Shown here: piece after piece, positions 1 to 8,783 of the stretch
Position numbering within the stretch: the first letter of the stretch is position 1
Layout of the letters: each line of letters begins with the position of its first letter
Source: Fodinicurvata sp. EGI_FJ10296
GTDB taxonomy: Bacteria > Pseudomonadota > Alphaproteobacteria > DSM-16000 > Inquilinaceae
Direction of reading: 5' to 3'
Assembly (NCBI RefSeq): GCF_040712075.1
Contig: NZ_JBFCVL010000003.1
Location: 1 to 64,000 of the forward strand
Length of the DNA stretch: 64,000 bases
Position numbers and translations under genes: made by a program
The notes under the pieces: generated by a model
What the model was told of the DNA's origin: nothing
Databases searched by the model: none
Seen by the model: only the letters and a program-made list of their open reading frames with translations

Positions 1-376
1 GACGCCGCAAAAAATCCCCTGCCCCGGACGCAATGCAGCATGAAATGCTGCTTTGCAGAGCCGGGGCCCACACTGTCAGCGTTCTCGCGGAGCGTGTGGA
101 CCCCGGATGACGCTTCGCGTCTCCGGGGTGGAGGCAGGGGCGGATGCTGTGTCGAGAAACACAGTTGCCGAGGAAGAGATCGAGCGGTGACGCCGCAAAA
201 AATCCCCTGCCCCGGACGCAATGCAGCATGAAATGCTGCTTTGCAGAGCCGGGGCCCACACTGTCAGCGTTCTCGCGGAGCGTGTGGGCCCCGAATGTCG
301 CTTCGCTCCACCCCGGAATGGAATAGGAGGCGGATGCTGTGTCGAGAAACACAGTTGCCGGGGAGGAGGATTTGAG
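1..376. repeat. 188-bp structured tandem repeat, two copies
   Basis: Copy 1 is 1-188 and copy 2 starts at 189. Bases 1-99 and 189-287 are identical, and a second identical block is 141-170 versus 331-360 (offset 190, so a 2-bp indel lies between). Each copy folds well on paper: in copy 1, GCAGCAT (35-41) pairs with ATGCTGC (45-51) inside GCAA/TTGC (30-33/53-56); CCCCGG (22-27) can pair with CCGGGG (61-66); 61-73 can instead pair with 94-106; CCCCGGA (101-107) pairs with TCCGGGG (122-128) around GACGC/GCGTC. In copy 2 the 61-106 equivalent is a perfect 12-bp stem. The window starts inside the array, so there may be more copies upstream. It could be an interspersed intergenic element or a structured RNA; no protein-like signal was recognised. 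Confidence 0.85.
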
Positions 377-412
377 GCCCCGGCCGCGATGCAGGCCGGC
401 ACGGGTTACCGC

Positions 413-2155
413 TCAGACGCGGGGAATCAGAACGATGGTGCCGGCTTCGCCCTCGACCGACTCGTCGATCATCGCCTCGATGAACTCCATGACGGTTACG
501 GCGGTCTTCAGCGTCATGGCGTCATAGTTGTTGTTCAGATAGATCTGGCCGAAACTGCGGCGCAGCCGCTTGTCGTTGAACACCTTGACCTGTCGGACGA
601 TCGCGGGATCGGGTTCGCGCAGGATCTGTTCCGTCACCTTGGTCGACTTCTCCGGCAGCATGCCGCTCAGCGTCTCCATGGCGTCATCGGGGTCCTGCTC
701 GATGATCACGGACTTGCCGACGATGCTCGTCTTCTCGCGCTTCTTGCCGTCCGGGGTCTCGAAGACCTGGCGCCGGACCTTGAGATCGACGATGGCGAAG
801 CCGCCCCCGCCCATGCGGTGGAAAACGACCAGCGTATCGATCGGGCCGTCGCGCCGGGACGCCACCATGGTCGAGGTCGACAGGCGCAGAAGCGGCACCA
901 GTTCCGGCTGATCGCGGGTGATATTGATCCGGACATCTTCGAGATTCGCTTCGTCCTTGCGGCGCTGACGCTTGCGCGCCTCGGCCGCCCGGCGTTCGCG
1001 GTCGAAAACGTTCTTGCGCATATTGAAGCGCTCGGCATTCTCGATGATGTCGATGGCGCCGTGTTCCGCAACCTGACAGAGCGGACTGGTCTGATAGCGA
1101 TAACTGGCGCCGCCGCATTCAAACACCCGCCCGCGGGTCTTGCTGGCGTTATTGCGGTCGGTCCTGGCGACGCGGCCGACCTTCTGCAAATATTCCGCCG
1201 GTGTCATTGTGACCCGGAAATTGAGCATGTCCTGAAGGTTCGGAATATCCGTTCCCTCGCCCAGCACGTTGCAGGTCACGACCATATCCAGCGTGCCGTC
1301 GGCCAGCCCCTGCTTGATGGAGCGGCGTTCTTCGCGCGTGGCCGTGCCGTCGATCATGGTCGCCTTGATGCCGAGATCGACGAAACACCCGGCAATGTCG
1401 CGGGCGTGGCGTCGGTCGATGGCATAGACGATGGCAGTGCCCTTTTCCCGGCAGCCCATCCAGTGGCGGCCGACCCGCTCGATGACATTGGGATCGCGCA
1501 AGCCGTGGCTCTTGCCGATGGCCAGGGCTTCTTCCTGGCCCAGTTCAAGCTGTTCGAGATGCACGGGAACGATCAGCCCGTCGTCGGTGGCCTCGTCGCG
1601 GGTCATGACGCTGATGGTCTTGCCGAACATCTCCGCAACCGGCTTGCCGTCCTCGCGCAGCGGCGTCGCGCTGAGGCCGATCCGCAGCTTGGGCAGATTC
1701 TGCAGCAGCAGGCGGTGTTTGGGCGCGGGCGCGTGGTGACATTCGTCGACGAAGGCAATATCGAACGCGCCCAGCGCCTCGCGCATCTCGTCGCGCCGCG
1801 TCGGACGTTCCAGTGCCTTGATCAGCGACAGACTGTTGCCGAACACCGTATGCCCGGTCAGATCCTTCGACCAGGCGCAATACCGTGTGCTGGTCGTGTC
1901 CGCGATGCCCAGCGAATCACCGACCCACGCGAACTTTTCCTGATTCTGCTCGCTGATGTCGTCGTTGGGCGACACAATGATCGCCCGCAGATGCGGAAAG
2001 TGCCACCGGACGGCCGCCATCATGACGGTCTTTCCGGAACCCGTAGGCTTGACGACGACGCCCGCCACCTTGCGGTCTATCGCGTCGCACATCCGCTGAA
2101 CGCCGAGCTTCTGGGCGGGAGTTAGAATCAGACTGGACGGTGTCAAAGCATCCAT
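413..2155 (-). CDS. DEAD/DEAH-box superfamily 2 helicase
   Basis: A 580-residue SF2 nucleic-acid helicase or translocase of the type with a ResIII-like ATPase domain followed by a Helicase_C domain. Visible motifs: Walker A KPTGSGKT near residue 45, DECH box (VDECHHAP), motif III SATPL, and motif VI QKVGRVART. The C-terminal 200 residues after the helicase core are not assigned to a family. The start at 2155 (MDALTPSS) was chosen because the protein begins about 30 residues before Walker A and AGGTGAG lies upstream; the longer reading frame upstream looks non-coding. No methylase or specificity subunit is adjacent, so a restriction role is not supported. It reads towards the structured repeats at 1-376. 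Confidence 0.85.
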   Translation of the reverse strand: MDALTPSSLILTPAQKLGVQRMCDAIDRKVAGVVVKPTGSGKTVMMAAVRWHFPHLRAIIVSPNDDISEQNQEKFAWVGDSLGIADTTSTRYCAWSKDLTGHTVFGNSLSLIKALERPTRRDEMREALGAFDIAFVDECHHAPAPKHRLLLQNLPKLRIGLSATPLREDGKPVAEMFGKTISVMTRDEATDDGLIVPVHLEQLELGQEEALAIGKSHGLRDPNVIERVGRHWMGCREKGTAIVYAIDRRHARDIAGCFVDLGIKATMIDGTATREERRSIKQGLADGTLDMVVTCNVLGEGTDIPNLQDMLNFRVTMTPAEYLQKVGRVARTDRNNASKTRGRVFECGGASYRYQTSPLCQVAEHGAIDIIENAERFNMRKNVFDRERRAAEARKRQRRKDEANLEDVRINITRDQPELVPLLRLSTSTMVASRRDGPIDTLVVFHRMGGGGFAIVDLKVRRQVFETPDGKKREKTSIVGKSVIIEQDPDDAMETLSGMLPEKSTKVTEQILREPDPAIVRQVKVFNDKRLRRSFGQIYLNNNYDAMTLKTAVTVMEFIEAMIDESVEGEAGTIVLIPRV

Positions 2156-2260
2156 CGGGCTTGCGCGCTCACCTGTCGTTGAAGGGTCGAAAGTGCTGTC
2201 GCATGAGCGTTCCGGCAGTACCGGCCACCCGGCCGGCCACCGAAAACGCGAAGGCGCGGC

Positions 2261-2289
2261 ACTATAGGCGAGCATGACGCCGCCGCCAA
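2261..2289 (-). promoter_or_regulatory. candidate sigma-70-type promoter for the helicase gene
   Basis: On the minus strand TTGGCG (2284-2289) and TATAGT (2261-2266) are separated by 17 bases. Transcription would start near 2254, about 100 bases before the start codon. The rest of the 2156-2539 gap between the divergent helicase and MFS genes shows nothing else I can name. Prediction by eye only. Confidence 0.4.
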
Positions 2290-2539
2290 GGCATCGTCGA
2301 CATGCGTCTGGCACATGTGTCGTGCCCGCCGCTCCGCCAATATCCCTTGACGGCCTTCCCATAAGTGGTGCGACCATGCGGTGCTGTCGAGCGATATATC
2401 CACCCGCCGCGAGCAGCATCGCGGGCGGCTGCCCTGCAGGGAGGGCATTTCCGGATACTCTGGCATGCAACCCTTTCGGCAGCGGGGAAGGCGGGCTATG
2501 GTAGCCGGCCTCAGAACCGCTGCGACGGACCAGGATCAA

Positions 2540-3775
2540 ATGGCTTCATCCGCTGAACACCGCAACGTCTTCCTCCTGGCGACCTGTCAGGCATTGTTCA
2601 ATTCGACCACGATTCTGGTGATGACGTTCGGCGGCCTCGTCGGCCAGATGCTGGCGCCCTCACCCGGCTTCGCGACCGTCCCGGTCGGGCTGATGGTCGT
2701 CGGCACCGTCATCTCGACGGTACCCGCATCGTTCGTCATGCGGCGTATCGGCCGGCGCGCCGGTTTCCAGATCGGCGCCACTGCAGGGATGCTCGGCGGC
2801 CTGATCGGCGCCTGGGCGATCTCGATCGACAGTTTCATCGTTTTCTCCGCCGCGACCATGCTGGTCGGCGTCTTCCAGGCCTTCGCGCATTATTATCGCT
2901 TTGCCGCGGCCGATGTCGCCGGACCGGTATTCCGGCCGCGCGCCATTTCGCTGGTCATGGCCGGCGGCATCGTGGCCGCTTTCCTCGGCCCGTTCATCGC
3001 CCGCTCGACCCGCGACAGCCTGGACGGCCTGCCCTATGCCGGATCGTTTCTGGCGCTGGCGGGCCTGGGCGTCCTGTCCTTCGCCATCCTGTCGCTGGTC
3101 CGGATCCCGCGCGCCGAAGCGGAAAAAGCCGGCAAGGCCGGGCGCCCAATGAGCGTCATCGCCCGGCAACCCGCCTTTATCGTCGCCATTCTTTCCGCCG
3201 CGATCGGCTATGGCGTCATGGTGCTGGCCATGACCGCCACGCCGTTGGCCATGGTGGGGCATGATCATTCGGTCGACGACGCCTCGGTCGTCATTCAGTG
3301 GCATGTCCTGGGCATGTTCGCGCCGTCGTTCTTCACCGGCTCGCTGATCGCCCGGTTTGGTGTCCAGCGGATCATCCTGACCGGCGCCGTTCTGCTGATC
3401 ATCCATGTCGGCATCGCCGTTTCCGGCATCACCTTCGCCCACTATCTGTCGGCGCTGTTCCTGCTCGGCATTGGGTGGAACTTCACTTTCATCGGCGGCA
3501 CGACCTTGCTGACCCGATGCCATACCCCCGCGGAAAAGGCCAAGGTTCAGGGGCTGAACGAGTTTCTGGTTTTCGGAACCGTGGCGGTGGCGTCCTTCTC
3601 GTCCGGCGCGTTGCTGCACAATTTCGGCTGGCAGTCGGTGAATATCGGCGCCGTCCCTGTACTCGTGCTGATCCTGATTGCCCTGGCGTGGATGCGCACC
3701 CGGCCGCAAGAGGGTATCGCGCCCGTGGAGACCGACCCTGTGGATACCGACAGGGAAGTGCCGGCCGGAAGCTGA
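2540..3775 (+). CDS. MFS transporter
   Basis: A 411-residue inner-membrane protein with about 12 hydrophobic segments in two halves, typical of the major facilitator superfamily in length and layout. The loop between segments 2 and 3 carries MRRIGRRAG, a basic stretch like the MFS motif A region. Substrate is unknown. Start at 2540 (MASSAEHRN) leaves a short cytoplasmic N-terminus and has AGGA just upstream; ATG at 2498 is the alternative. It is transcribed divergently from the helicase and convergently with the SMP-30 gene, so it is probably monocistronic. Confidence 0.85.
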   Translation: MASSAEHRNVFLLATCQALFNSTTILVMTFGGLVGQMLAPSPGFATVPVGLMVVGTVISTVPASFVMRRIGRRAGFQIGATAGMLGGLIGAWAISIDSFIVFSAATMLVGVFQAFAHYYRFAAADVAGPVFRPRAISLVMAGGIVAAFLGPFIARSTRDSLDGLPYAGSFLALAGLGVLSFAILSLVRIPRAEAEKAGKAGRPMSVIARQPAFIVAILSAAIGYGVMVLAMTATPLAMVGHDHSVDDASVVIQWHVLGMFAPSFFTGSLIARFGVQRIILTGAVLLIIHVGIAVSGITFAHYLSALFLLGIGWNFTFIGGTTLLTRCHTPAEKAKVQGLNEFLVFGTVAVASFSSGALLHNFGWQSVNIGAVPVLVLILIALAWMRTRPQEGIAPVETDPVDTDREVPAGS

Positions 3776-3798
3776 GCCGGGCTGGCCGCACGCCCGGC
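3776..3798. terminator. GC-rich hairpin between convergent genes
   Basis: GCCGGGC (3776-3782) pairs with GCCCGGC (3792-3798) immediately after the MFS stop codon and before the convergent SMP-30 stop. There is no U tract, so function as an intrinsic terminator is uncertain. Confidence 0.3.
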
Positions 3799-3820
3799 CC
3801 AGCGAGAAGTGGTGGGATTA

Positions 3821-4774
3821 TCAGGGGCGTTGGGCGCCGGTCTTGCCGACATAGATCGCATACACCGATGTCGTCGCCGTGATAAACAGCCGGTTGCGGC
3901 GGGCGCCGCCGAACGTGACGTTGGCGACGGTTTCCGGCACAAGAATCCGACCCACCATGTGACCGTCGGGGTCGAAGACCTGAACCCCATCGCCGGCCGA
4001 CGTCCAGATGTTGCCGTCGGTATCGGCGCGGAATCCGTCCGAAACCCCCGGCTCGATCTCGGCGAAGACACGGGCGTTGGACAGGCTGCGGCCATCCGCC
4101 GCCACATCGAACACCCGAATATGATGCGCGCCGCCGGCGTCATGGCTGCGGCCGGTATCCGAGATATACAGCCGCTTTTCGTCCGGCGAGAAGCACAGCC
4201 CGTTGGGCTTGTCGAAATCGCCGGCAACCACGGTCAATCCGCCGTCCGCCGGATCGATCCGATAGACGTTGCAAGCGCCGATCTCGCTGTCGGCCCTGTG
4301 CCCCTCGTAATCCGACAGGATGCCATAGGGCGGATCGGTGAACCAGATCGAGCCGTCCGATTTGACCACGACGTCATTGGGCGAATTCAGCCGCTTGCCG
4401 TCGAATTTCTCGGCCAGCACCGTGATCGTTCCATCCGGCTCGGTTCTCGTAACCCGGCGGCTGCCATGTTCGCAACTCACGAGCCGGCCCTCGCGGTCTC
4501 GGGTATTCCCGTTGGTGAAATTCGACGGACGGCGAAACTCCGACACGCCCTCCTCGGTCCAGCGCATCATCCGGTTGTTGGGAATATCGGACCAGACCAG
4601 CACGCCGGTATCGGCAAACCAGACAGGTCCTTCCGACCACAGAAAACCGGTCGCCAATCGTTCGAGCCACGTGTTCGGCGGAATGAAATAGCGGAACCGT
4701 TCGTCGACGATATCGATGCAATCGGTAATGCGCTCCACGGCCATGGCGGCGCGTCCTCCCTGGTTCTTGATCAT
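3821..4774 (-). CDS. SMP-30/gluconolactonase/LRE family protein
   Basis: A 317-residue six-bladed beta-propeller of the SMP-30/gluconolactonase family, enzymes that open sugar or other lactones with a bound divalent metal. Recognisable elements are SEGPVW near residue 47 (metal-binding Glu), NSPNDVVV near 130 (metal-binding Asn), FTDPPYG, and KPNGLCFSPDE near 188. No signal peptide, so cytoplasmic. The start at 4774 overlaps the stop of the upstream epimerase-like gene by 4 bases (ATGA), which argues for translational coupling and a shared pathway. Substrate cannot be told from sequence. Confidence 0.88.
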   Translation of the reverse strand: MIKNQGGRAAMAVERITDCIDIVDERFRYFIPPNTWLERLATGFLWSEGPVWFADTGVLVWSDIPNNRMMRWTEEGVSEFRRPSNFTNGNTRDREGRLVSCEHGSRRVTRTEPDGTITVLAEKFDGKRLNSPNDVVVKSDGSIWFTDPPYGILSDYEGHRADSEIGACNVYRIDPADGGLTVVAGDFDKPNGLCFSPDEKRLYISDTGRSHDAGGAHHIRVFDVAADGRSLSNARVFAEIEPGVSDGFRADTDGNIWTSAGDGVQVFDPDGHMVGRILVPETVANVTFGGARRNRLFITATTSVYAIYVGKTGAQRP

Positions 4775-5754
4775 GCGCGCAGTGAGTCCTGCGATGCTTC
4801 GTTCCCAAGGTAGTCGAGCGATCCGGCCGCGCCAAGCGCGATGCCGACCGCACTATCCGTTGGCGTATGCGGGATCGTGCCGATGATCGACGACAGCCAC
4901 GCCCCTGAGACCCGATGCGGCGCCGACCAGAGATAGGACATGCGGGTCAGCTCGCGGATCATCGGGTTCACAACGCCGACCGCCCGCATCAGCGTCCAGG
5001 GCATGCGCCGGGTCCGCAGCGGCCGGCCCGCCGCCCGTTCCACCGCCGCCTTCATCTCCGCGCCGGTCAGGCAATGGCCATCGAAGCCAAACCATGCAAA
5101 TCGGTCGAGACCGTGCCGCGCTTCGGCCAGATCGGCGAATGCTTCGGCCAGGTCGGGCAGATAGGCCCAGGCATGCGGGCGGTCCATGGGGCCGGGATAG
5201 GTGAAGATGCCCCGGTCCAGTTTCGCGATCAGGGCCTGGCGGAACCATGATGCCCGGCCGTCACCGTCGCCGCCGAAGAAATCGCCCGCCCGCAGGATCA
5301 GGGTCTGCGTGGCGTCTTCAGTCGCCGCGCGGGCAAAGCGTTCTTCCATCGCGATGCGGGTTGCGGCTTTCGGCGTACTGGCCCTGAACGGCGTGGCCTC
5401 GGTGACGAGGGCCGGTATCTCGCGCCCGAAATTATAGACATTGCCCGGAAAAAGATGGGTCGCGTTGTGGGTGCGCGCGGCCGCGAGCACCGATTCCGCC
5501 ATTGGAACGGCAAATCGATCCCACTGCGTGTAATCGGGATTGAGGCCGTTGAAGATGAGATCCGCCCCCTCGGTCGCACGCACGAGCGCATCCGTGTCGG
5601 TCGCGTCGGCGGCACGATGCGCCGTGCCGACCGGCAGTCCCTCTGCGCGGCCATCTCTGGTAACCGCGATCACATCATAACCGCGCCGGTGGAATGCCCT
5701 CGCCACAGCCCGCCCGACCTGCCCGCGGGCGCCGAGTATCGCTATCGTCATCAT
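4771..5754 (-). CDS. NAD(P)-dependent epimerase/dehydratase (extended SDR)
   Basis: A 327-residue Rossmann-fold protein. The N-terminus has the nucleotide-binding motif GARGQVG; the fold and length fit the extended or atypical SDR group (NAD-epimerase or NmrA-like). A clear YxxxK pair is not obvious, so it may be an atypical SDR without the classical dyad. The start was set at the first ATG of MMTIAIL, 7 bases after an AAGGA ribosome-binding site; an upstream in-frame ATG at 5793 lacks this. It is coupled by a 4-base overlap to the SMP-30 gene, suggesting a two-gene sugar or lactone operon. Confidence 0.75.
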   Translation of the reverse strand: MMTIAILGARGQVGRAVARAFHRRGYDVIAVTRDGRAEGLPVGTAHRAADATDTDALVRATEGADLIFNGLNPDYTQWDRFAVPMAESVLAAARTHNATHLFPGNVYNFGREIPALVTEATPFRASTPKAATRIAMEERFARAATEDATQTLILRAGDFFGGDGDGRASWFRQALIAKLDRGIFTYPGPMDRPHAWAYLPDLAEAFADLAEARHGLDRFAWFGFDGHCLTGAEMKAAVERAAGRPLRTRRMPWTLMRAVGVVNPMIRELTRMSYLWSAPHRVSGAWLSSIIGTIPHTPTDSAVGIALGAAGSLDYLGNEASQDSLRA

Positions 5755-5840
5755 GAACCCGTCCTTTCCTGAATTGTTTCCAGGACAGAACACTATCTAT
5801 TCCTCTGCGTCGCTAATACGGCCAACATCGGGCCTTCTCT

Positions 5841-5854
5841 ATTCATAAATGAAT
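5841..5854. promoter_or_regulatory. 14-bp AT-rich palindrome upstream of the epimerase gene
   Basis: ATTCATAAATGAAT is a perfect inverted repeat in an AT-rich patch about 90 bases upstream of the epimerase start (5754) and just beyond the end of the oxidase operon. Such a site in an otherwise GC-rich region could be an operator. No regulator can be assigned. Confidence 0.35.
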
Positions 5855-5872
5855 TGATATGACGCAGGAGTC

Positions 5873-6226
5873 TCAGGTGCACGCGGTGAGCAAAAGAGGC
5901 GGCGCAAAGGTCAGAACCGTTGCCGCCAGCGCCGACAGCGCACTCCCCATGAAGACCGCCCGAAGAAAGCGGCCGGTCGCAGTGCCGTTGCCGCCTGACA
6001 GGTACAGGTGCCGGACCACCCAGCCCAGTACCCCCAGATGGACCAGCAGCACCAGAGCCATCATCAGCCGCAAAACGCCAGCGGGCCATGCGAAGGCACA
6101 GCCGAGCCCGTGCAGGCCATATAGTGCGCCAAGGGCACTGCCCCAGACCGCGAAGCCGGCCACCAGCCACCAAAGGCGCCATGGGCTGAGACCGTCGGAA
6201 TCGGAGGTGTTCCCGGTGGCGTTCAT
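5873..6226 (-). CDS. small membrane protein of the cytochrome oxidase operon
   Basis: A 117-residue hydrophobic protein with about three membrane segments after a short polar N-terminus. Its start codon overlaps the stop of the subunit I+III gene by 4 bases (ATGA), so it is translated with the oxidase. I do not recognise the family. Position and size suggest an accessory or subunit-IV-like component, but that is inference. It is the last gene of the oxidase operon. Confidence 0.7.
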   Translation of the reverse strand: MNATGNTSDSDGLSPWRLWWLVAGFAVWGSALGALYGLHGLGCAFAWPAGVLRLMMALVLLVHLGVLGWVVRHLYLSGGNGTATGRFLRAVFMGSALSALAATVLTFAPPLLLTACT

Positions 6227-8727
6227 GGCCGCACCTCCAGCGCCCCGACCAATCCGGGCAGCGACAAAACCAGCACCAGGGCGACGGCGCCGACGACGGC
6301 GGTATAGTCCGCCCACACCCGCGTCAGTCGCAGATCCAGGCGGCGGGACGGGGATATGAATCCGGCCCTCAGCCGCAGGGCGTTGCTGATCACGAAGGCA
6401 ACGCCAATTCCCGCATGCAGCGCCGCATAGGTGAGCAGGGCAGACGCGACGGCACCGAACGCGTGCTCGGTCGGAGACGGTGTTATCCCCGCGATCAACA
6501 CCATCAGCCCGGCGATCGCGGCTGCGAATGCCAGACCGCCGGCCGCCAGACGCACCGCGATCGCCGATCCATCGGCCACCGCGCGCAACGCCGAACGGGC
6601 GGACAACGCCGCGCCTGCCAGGGCGGCGACGGTCAGCGCGGCCAGAACCATGCTCGCCTGCCCGACTTCGGGCGGATCGGCTGGCGCGGTCACCCACAGA
6701 TAGAAGGTGCCGAATACCAGTGACGAGAACAGGGCGGCGTCGGCGACCAGCGTTACCATCATGGCCCACCAGGGTGGTGATCCATCGACCTGGGTATGCG
6801 GCGGCAGGGTGACACCGTGACCGACGTCAAGAGGATCAAAGTCCCGCGACAGCCCGGCGTTCTGACCGCTGTAGATGAACAGGCCGACAACCAGAAATGC
6901 GCCCGCAATAGCAAGCGGATAGACCTTGAACAGCATCGCCAGAACCACGAGCCCGGTCGCGACCGCCGTGATCAGCGGCAGAAAGGTCATTCGCGGCAGG
7001 ACGACCAGTTGGTCCGGCAGCCCCGTCGTCGCATGGACACCCAGCGTCTCCTGCCAGCCATGCCGTGTTCGGCTCAGGTATCCCTCACCTCTGGCCAGGG
7101 CCAGTGCCAGCGCCGCCGGGCGAAGATCGTCGGCCCGGCCATCGATATGCGGAATCGACGCGAACGCATAGGGTGTCGGCGGCATCGGCATCGCCCATTC
7201 AAGCGTGCCGGCGTGCCAGGGATCGCGGCGGGCCCGCCGGCCGAAACGCAGCCGGCCCAGAACATCGACCGCGAGCAGAGCAAATCCGATGGTCAGCACG
7301 AAGCCGCCCACCGATGACAGAAGGTTGAGCCCGACCCAGCCCTCGTATCCCGGATAGGTATGGATGCGCCGCGGCATGCCCAGCAGACCGGTCAGGTGCA
7401 TCAGGAAGAACGTCATGTTGAAGCCGATGAAGATCAGCCAGAAGGCCGGAATGGCCAGCCCGGGGATCGACCGCCGCCCGCTGATCAACGGCAGCCAGTA
7501 ATATACCGCCGCCAATATCGGGAACACGAATCCGCCGACGAGAACATAGTGCAGATGGGCGACGACGAAATGCGTGTCGTGGACCTGCCAGTTGAACGGC
7601 ACCATGGCCAGCATGACACCAGTCAGCCCGCCGGCCACGAAGATGAAGAAAAAGCCGAAAACATAGAGCATCGGCATGCTGCGGCGCGGCCGGCCATTCG
7701 TCAGGGTGGCGAGCCAGGCGAATATCTGCACGGCCGTCGGCACGGCAACCAGCGCCGATGCGGCAGAAAAAAAACCCAGCGACAGATGCGGGATGCCGAC
7801 CGTGAACATGTGGTGGACCCAGATGCCGAAGCTCAGGAACGCCAGGGCGACGATCGCAACGATCACGGCGCGATAGCCGATCAGCACCCGCCCCGCCATG
7901 ACCGGGATGATCGTCGACAGGGCCCCGGCCGCGGGCAGAAAGATGATGTAGACCTCGGGATGGCCGAACAGCCAGAACAGGTGCTGCCACAACAGCGGAT
8001 CGCCGCCGCGGGTGGGGTCGAAGAACGGCAAATCGAACGCGCGTTCGGTTTCCAGCAGGATCGAGCCCAGGATCAGTGGCGGAAAGCCGACGACCATCAT
8101 GCCGGCCGTCACCAGGATGTACCAGCCGAAGATCGGCATGCGGTCCAGCGACATGCCAGGCGCCCGCAGCTTCAGGATCGAGACGACCAGTTCCACCGCC
8201 AGCGTCATCGCCGAAATTTCCACGAAGGTGACGCCGAGCAGCCAGACATCGGCATTGATGCCCGGCGAATAGACATTCGACGACAGCGGCGTATACATGA
8301 ACCAGCCGCTGTCCGGCGCGACGCCCGCGATCATCGCCAGGATCAGAATGGTGCCTCCGAACAGATAGCACCAATAGCCATAGGCCGTGAGCCGGGGAAA
8401 CGCCAGATCCCGTGCGCCCAGCATCTTGGGCAGCAGATAGATCGCCATCCCCTCCAGCAGCGGGATCGCGAACAGGAACATCATGATCGTGCCGTGCATC
8501 GTGAAGATCTGGTTGTAGATCTCCGGGCCGACGAAGGCGGAATCCGGGGTCGCGAGTTGCGCGCGGATCAGCATCGCCAGCATGCCGCCGATGGCAAAGA
8601 ACACCATCGCGGTGACCATGAAGCGCAGCCCGACGACCGAGTGATTGACCGAAGCCAGCCGGGTGACGCCGGATCCGCTGCCCCAGATGGCCGATAGCGC
8701 CCGGTGCCGCTGCAGAGTACCGCTCAT
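6223..8727 (-). CDS. cytochrome c oxidase subunit I+III fusion
   Basis: An 834-residue fusion of the catalytic haem-copper subunit (residues about 20-560) with a subunit III-like domain (about 630-834). Redox ligands are all present: His78 for low-spin haem, His256 with Tyr260 in GHPEVY (CuB and cross-linked Tyr), His305-His306 for CuB, His391 for haem a3 and His393 for haem a. The HPEVY motif indicates an A1-type oxidase. It reduces O2 to water and pumps protons in the inner membrane with the CuA subunit encoded just upstream. The ribosome-binding site GGAAG lies in the 17-bp repeat at 8733-8783. In the C-terminal part the usual subunit III signature is diverged. Confidence 0.95.
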   Translation of the reverse strand: MSGTLQRHRALSAIWGSGSGVTRLASVNHSVVGLRFMVTAMVFFAIGGMLAMLIRAQLATPDSAFVGPEIYNQIFTMHGTIMMFLFAIPLLEGMAIYLLPKMLGARDLAFPRLTAYGYWCYLFGGTILILAMIAGVAPDSGWFMYTPLSSNVYSPGINADVWLLGVTFVEISAMTLAVELVVSILKLRAPGMSLDRMPIFGWYILVTAGMMVVGFPPLILGSILLETERAFDLPFFDPTRGGDPLLWQHLFWLFGHPEVYIIFLPAAGALSTIIPVMAGRVLIGYRAVIVAIVALAFLSFGIWVHHMFTVGIPHLSLGFFSAASALVAVPTAVQIFAWLATLTNGRPRRSMPMLYVFGFFFIFVAGGLTGVMLAMVPFNWQVHDTHFVVAHLHYVLVGGFVFPILAAVYYWLPLISGRRSIPGLAIPAFWLIFIGFNMTFFLMHLTGLLGMPRRIHTYPGYEGWVGLNLLSSVGGFVLTIGFALLAVDVLGRLRFGRRARRDPWHAGTLEWAMPMPPTPYAFASIPHIDGRADDLRPAALALALARGEGYLSRTRHGWQETLGVHATTGLPDQLVVLPRMTFLPLITAVATGLVVLAMLFKVYPLAIAGAFLVVGLFIYSGQNAGLSRDFDPLDVGHGVTLPPHTQVDGSPPWWAMMVTLVADAALFSSLVFGTFYLWVTAPADPPEVGQASMVLAALTVAALAGAALSARSALRAVADGSAIAVRLAAGGLAFAAAIAGLMVLIAGITPSPTEHAFGAVASALLTYAALHAGIGVAFVISNALRLRAGFISPSRRLDLRLTRVWADYTAVVGAVALVLVLSLPGLVGALEVRP

Positions 8728-8732
8728 TGGTT

Positions 8733-8783
8733 GGCTTCCATCAGGGGGTGGCTTCCATCAGGGGGCGGCCTCCATCAGGGCGT
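8733..8783. repeat. 17-bp tandem repeat x3 at the ctaC/ctaD junction
   Basis: Units 8733-8749, 8750-8766 and 8767-8783; the first two differ at one base and the third at three. On the minus strand each unit contains CTGATGGA(A/G)GCC, so each carries a TGA, an ATG and a GGAAG/GGAGG-like sequence. The ctaC stop (8758-8760) lies in the middle unit and the ctaD ribosome-binding site in the unit nearest ctaD. Because 17 is not a multiple of three, copy number changes would alter the ctaC C-terminus. Confidence 0.85.

Noticed and set aside
1-376. Could the repeats be a CRISPR array?
   Set aside because: Units are 188 bp, adjacent without spacers, and there is no cas gene nearby.
221-2125. 634-codon reading frame antisense to the helicase gene
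   Set aside because: It mirrors the third-codon-position GC of the helicase and has no family features; the helicase motifs are on the other strand.
7360-8697. 445-codon frame antisense to the oxidase subunit I gene
   Set aside because: Arg/Gln/His-rich shadow of a clearly identified gene.
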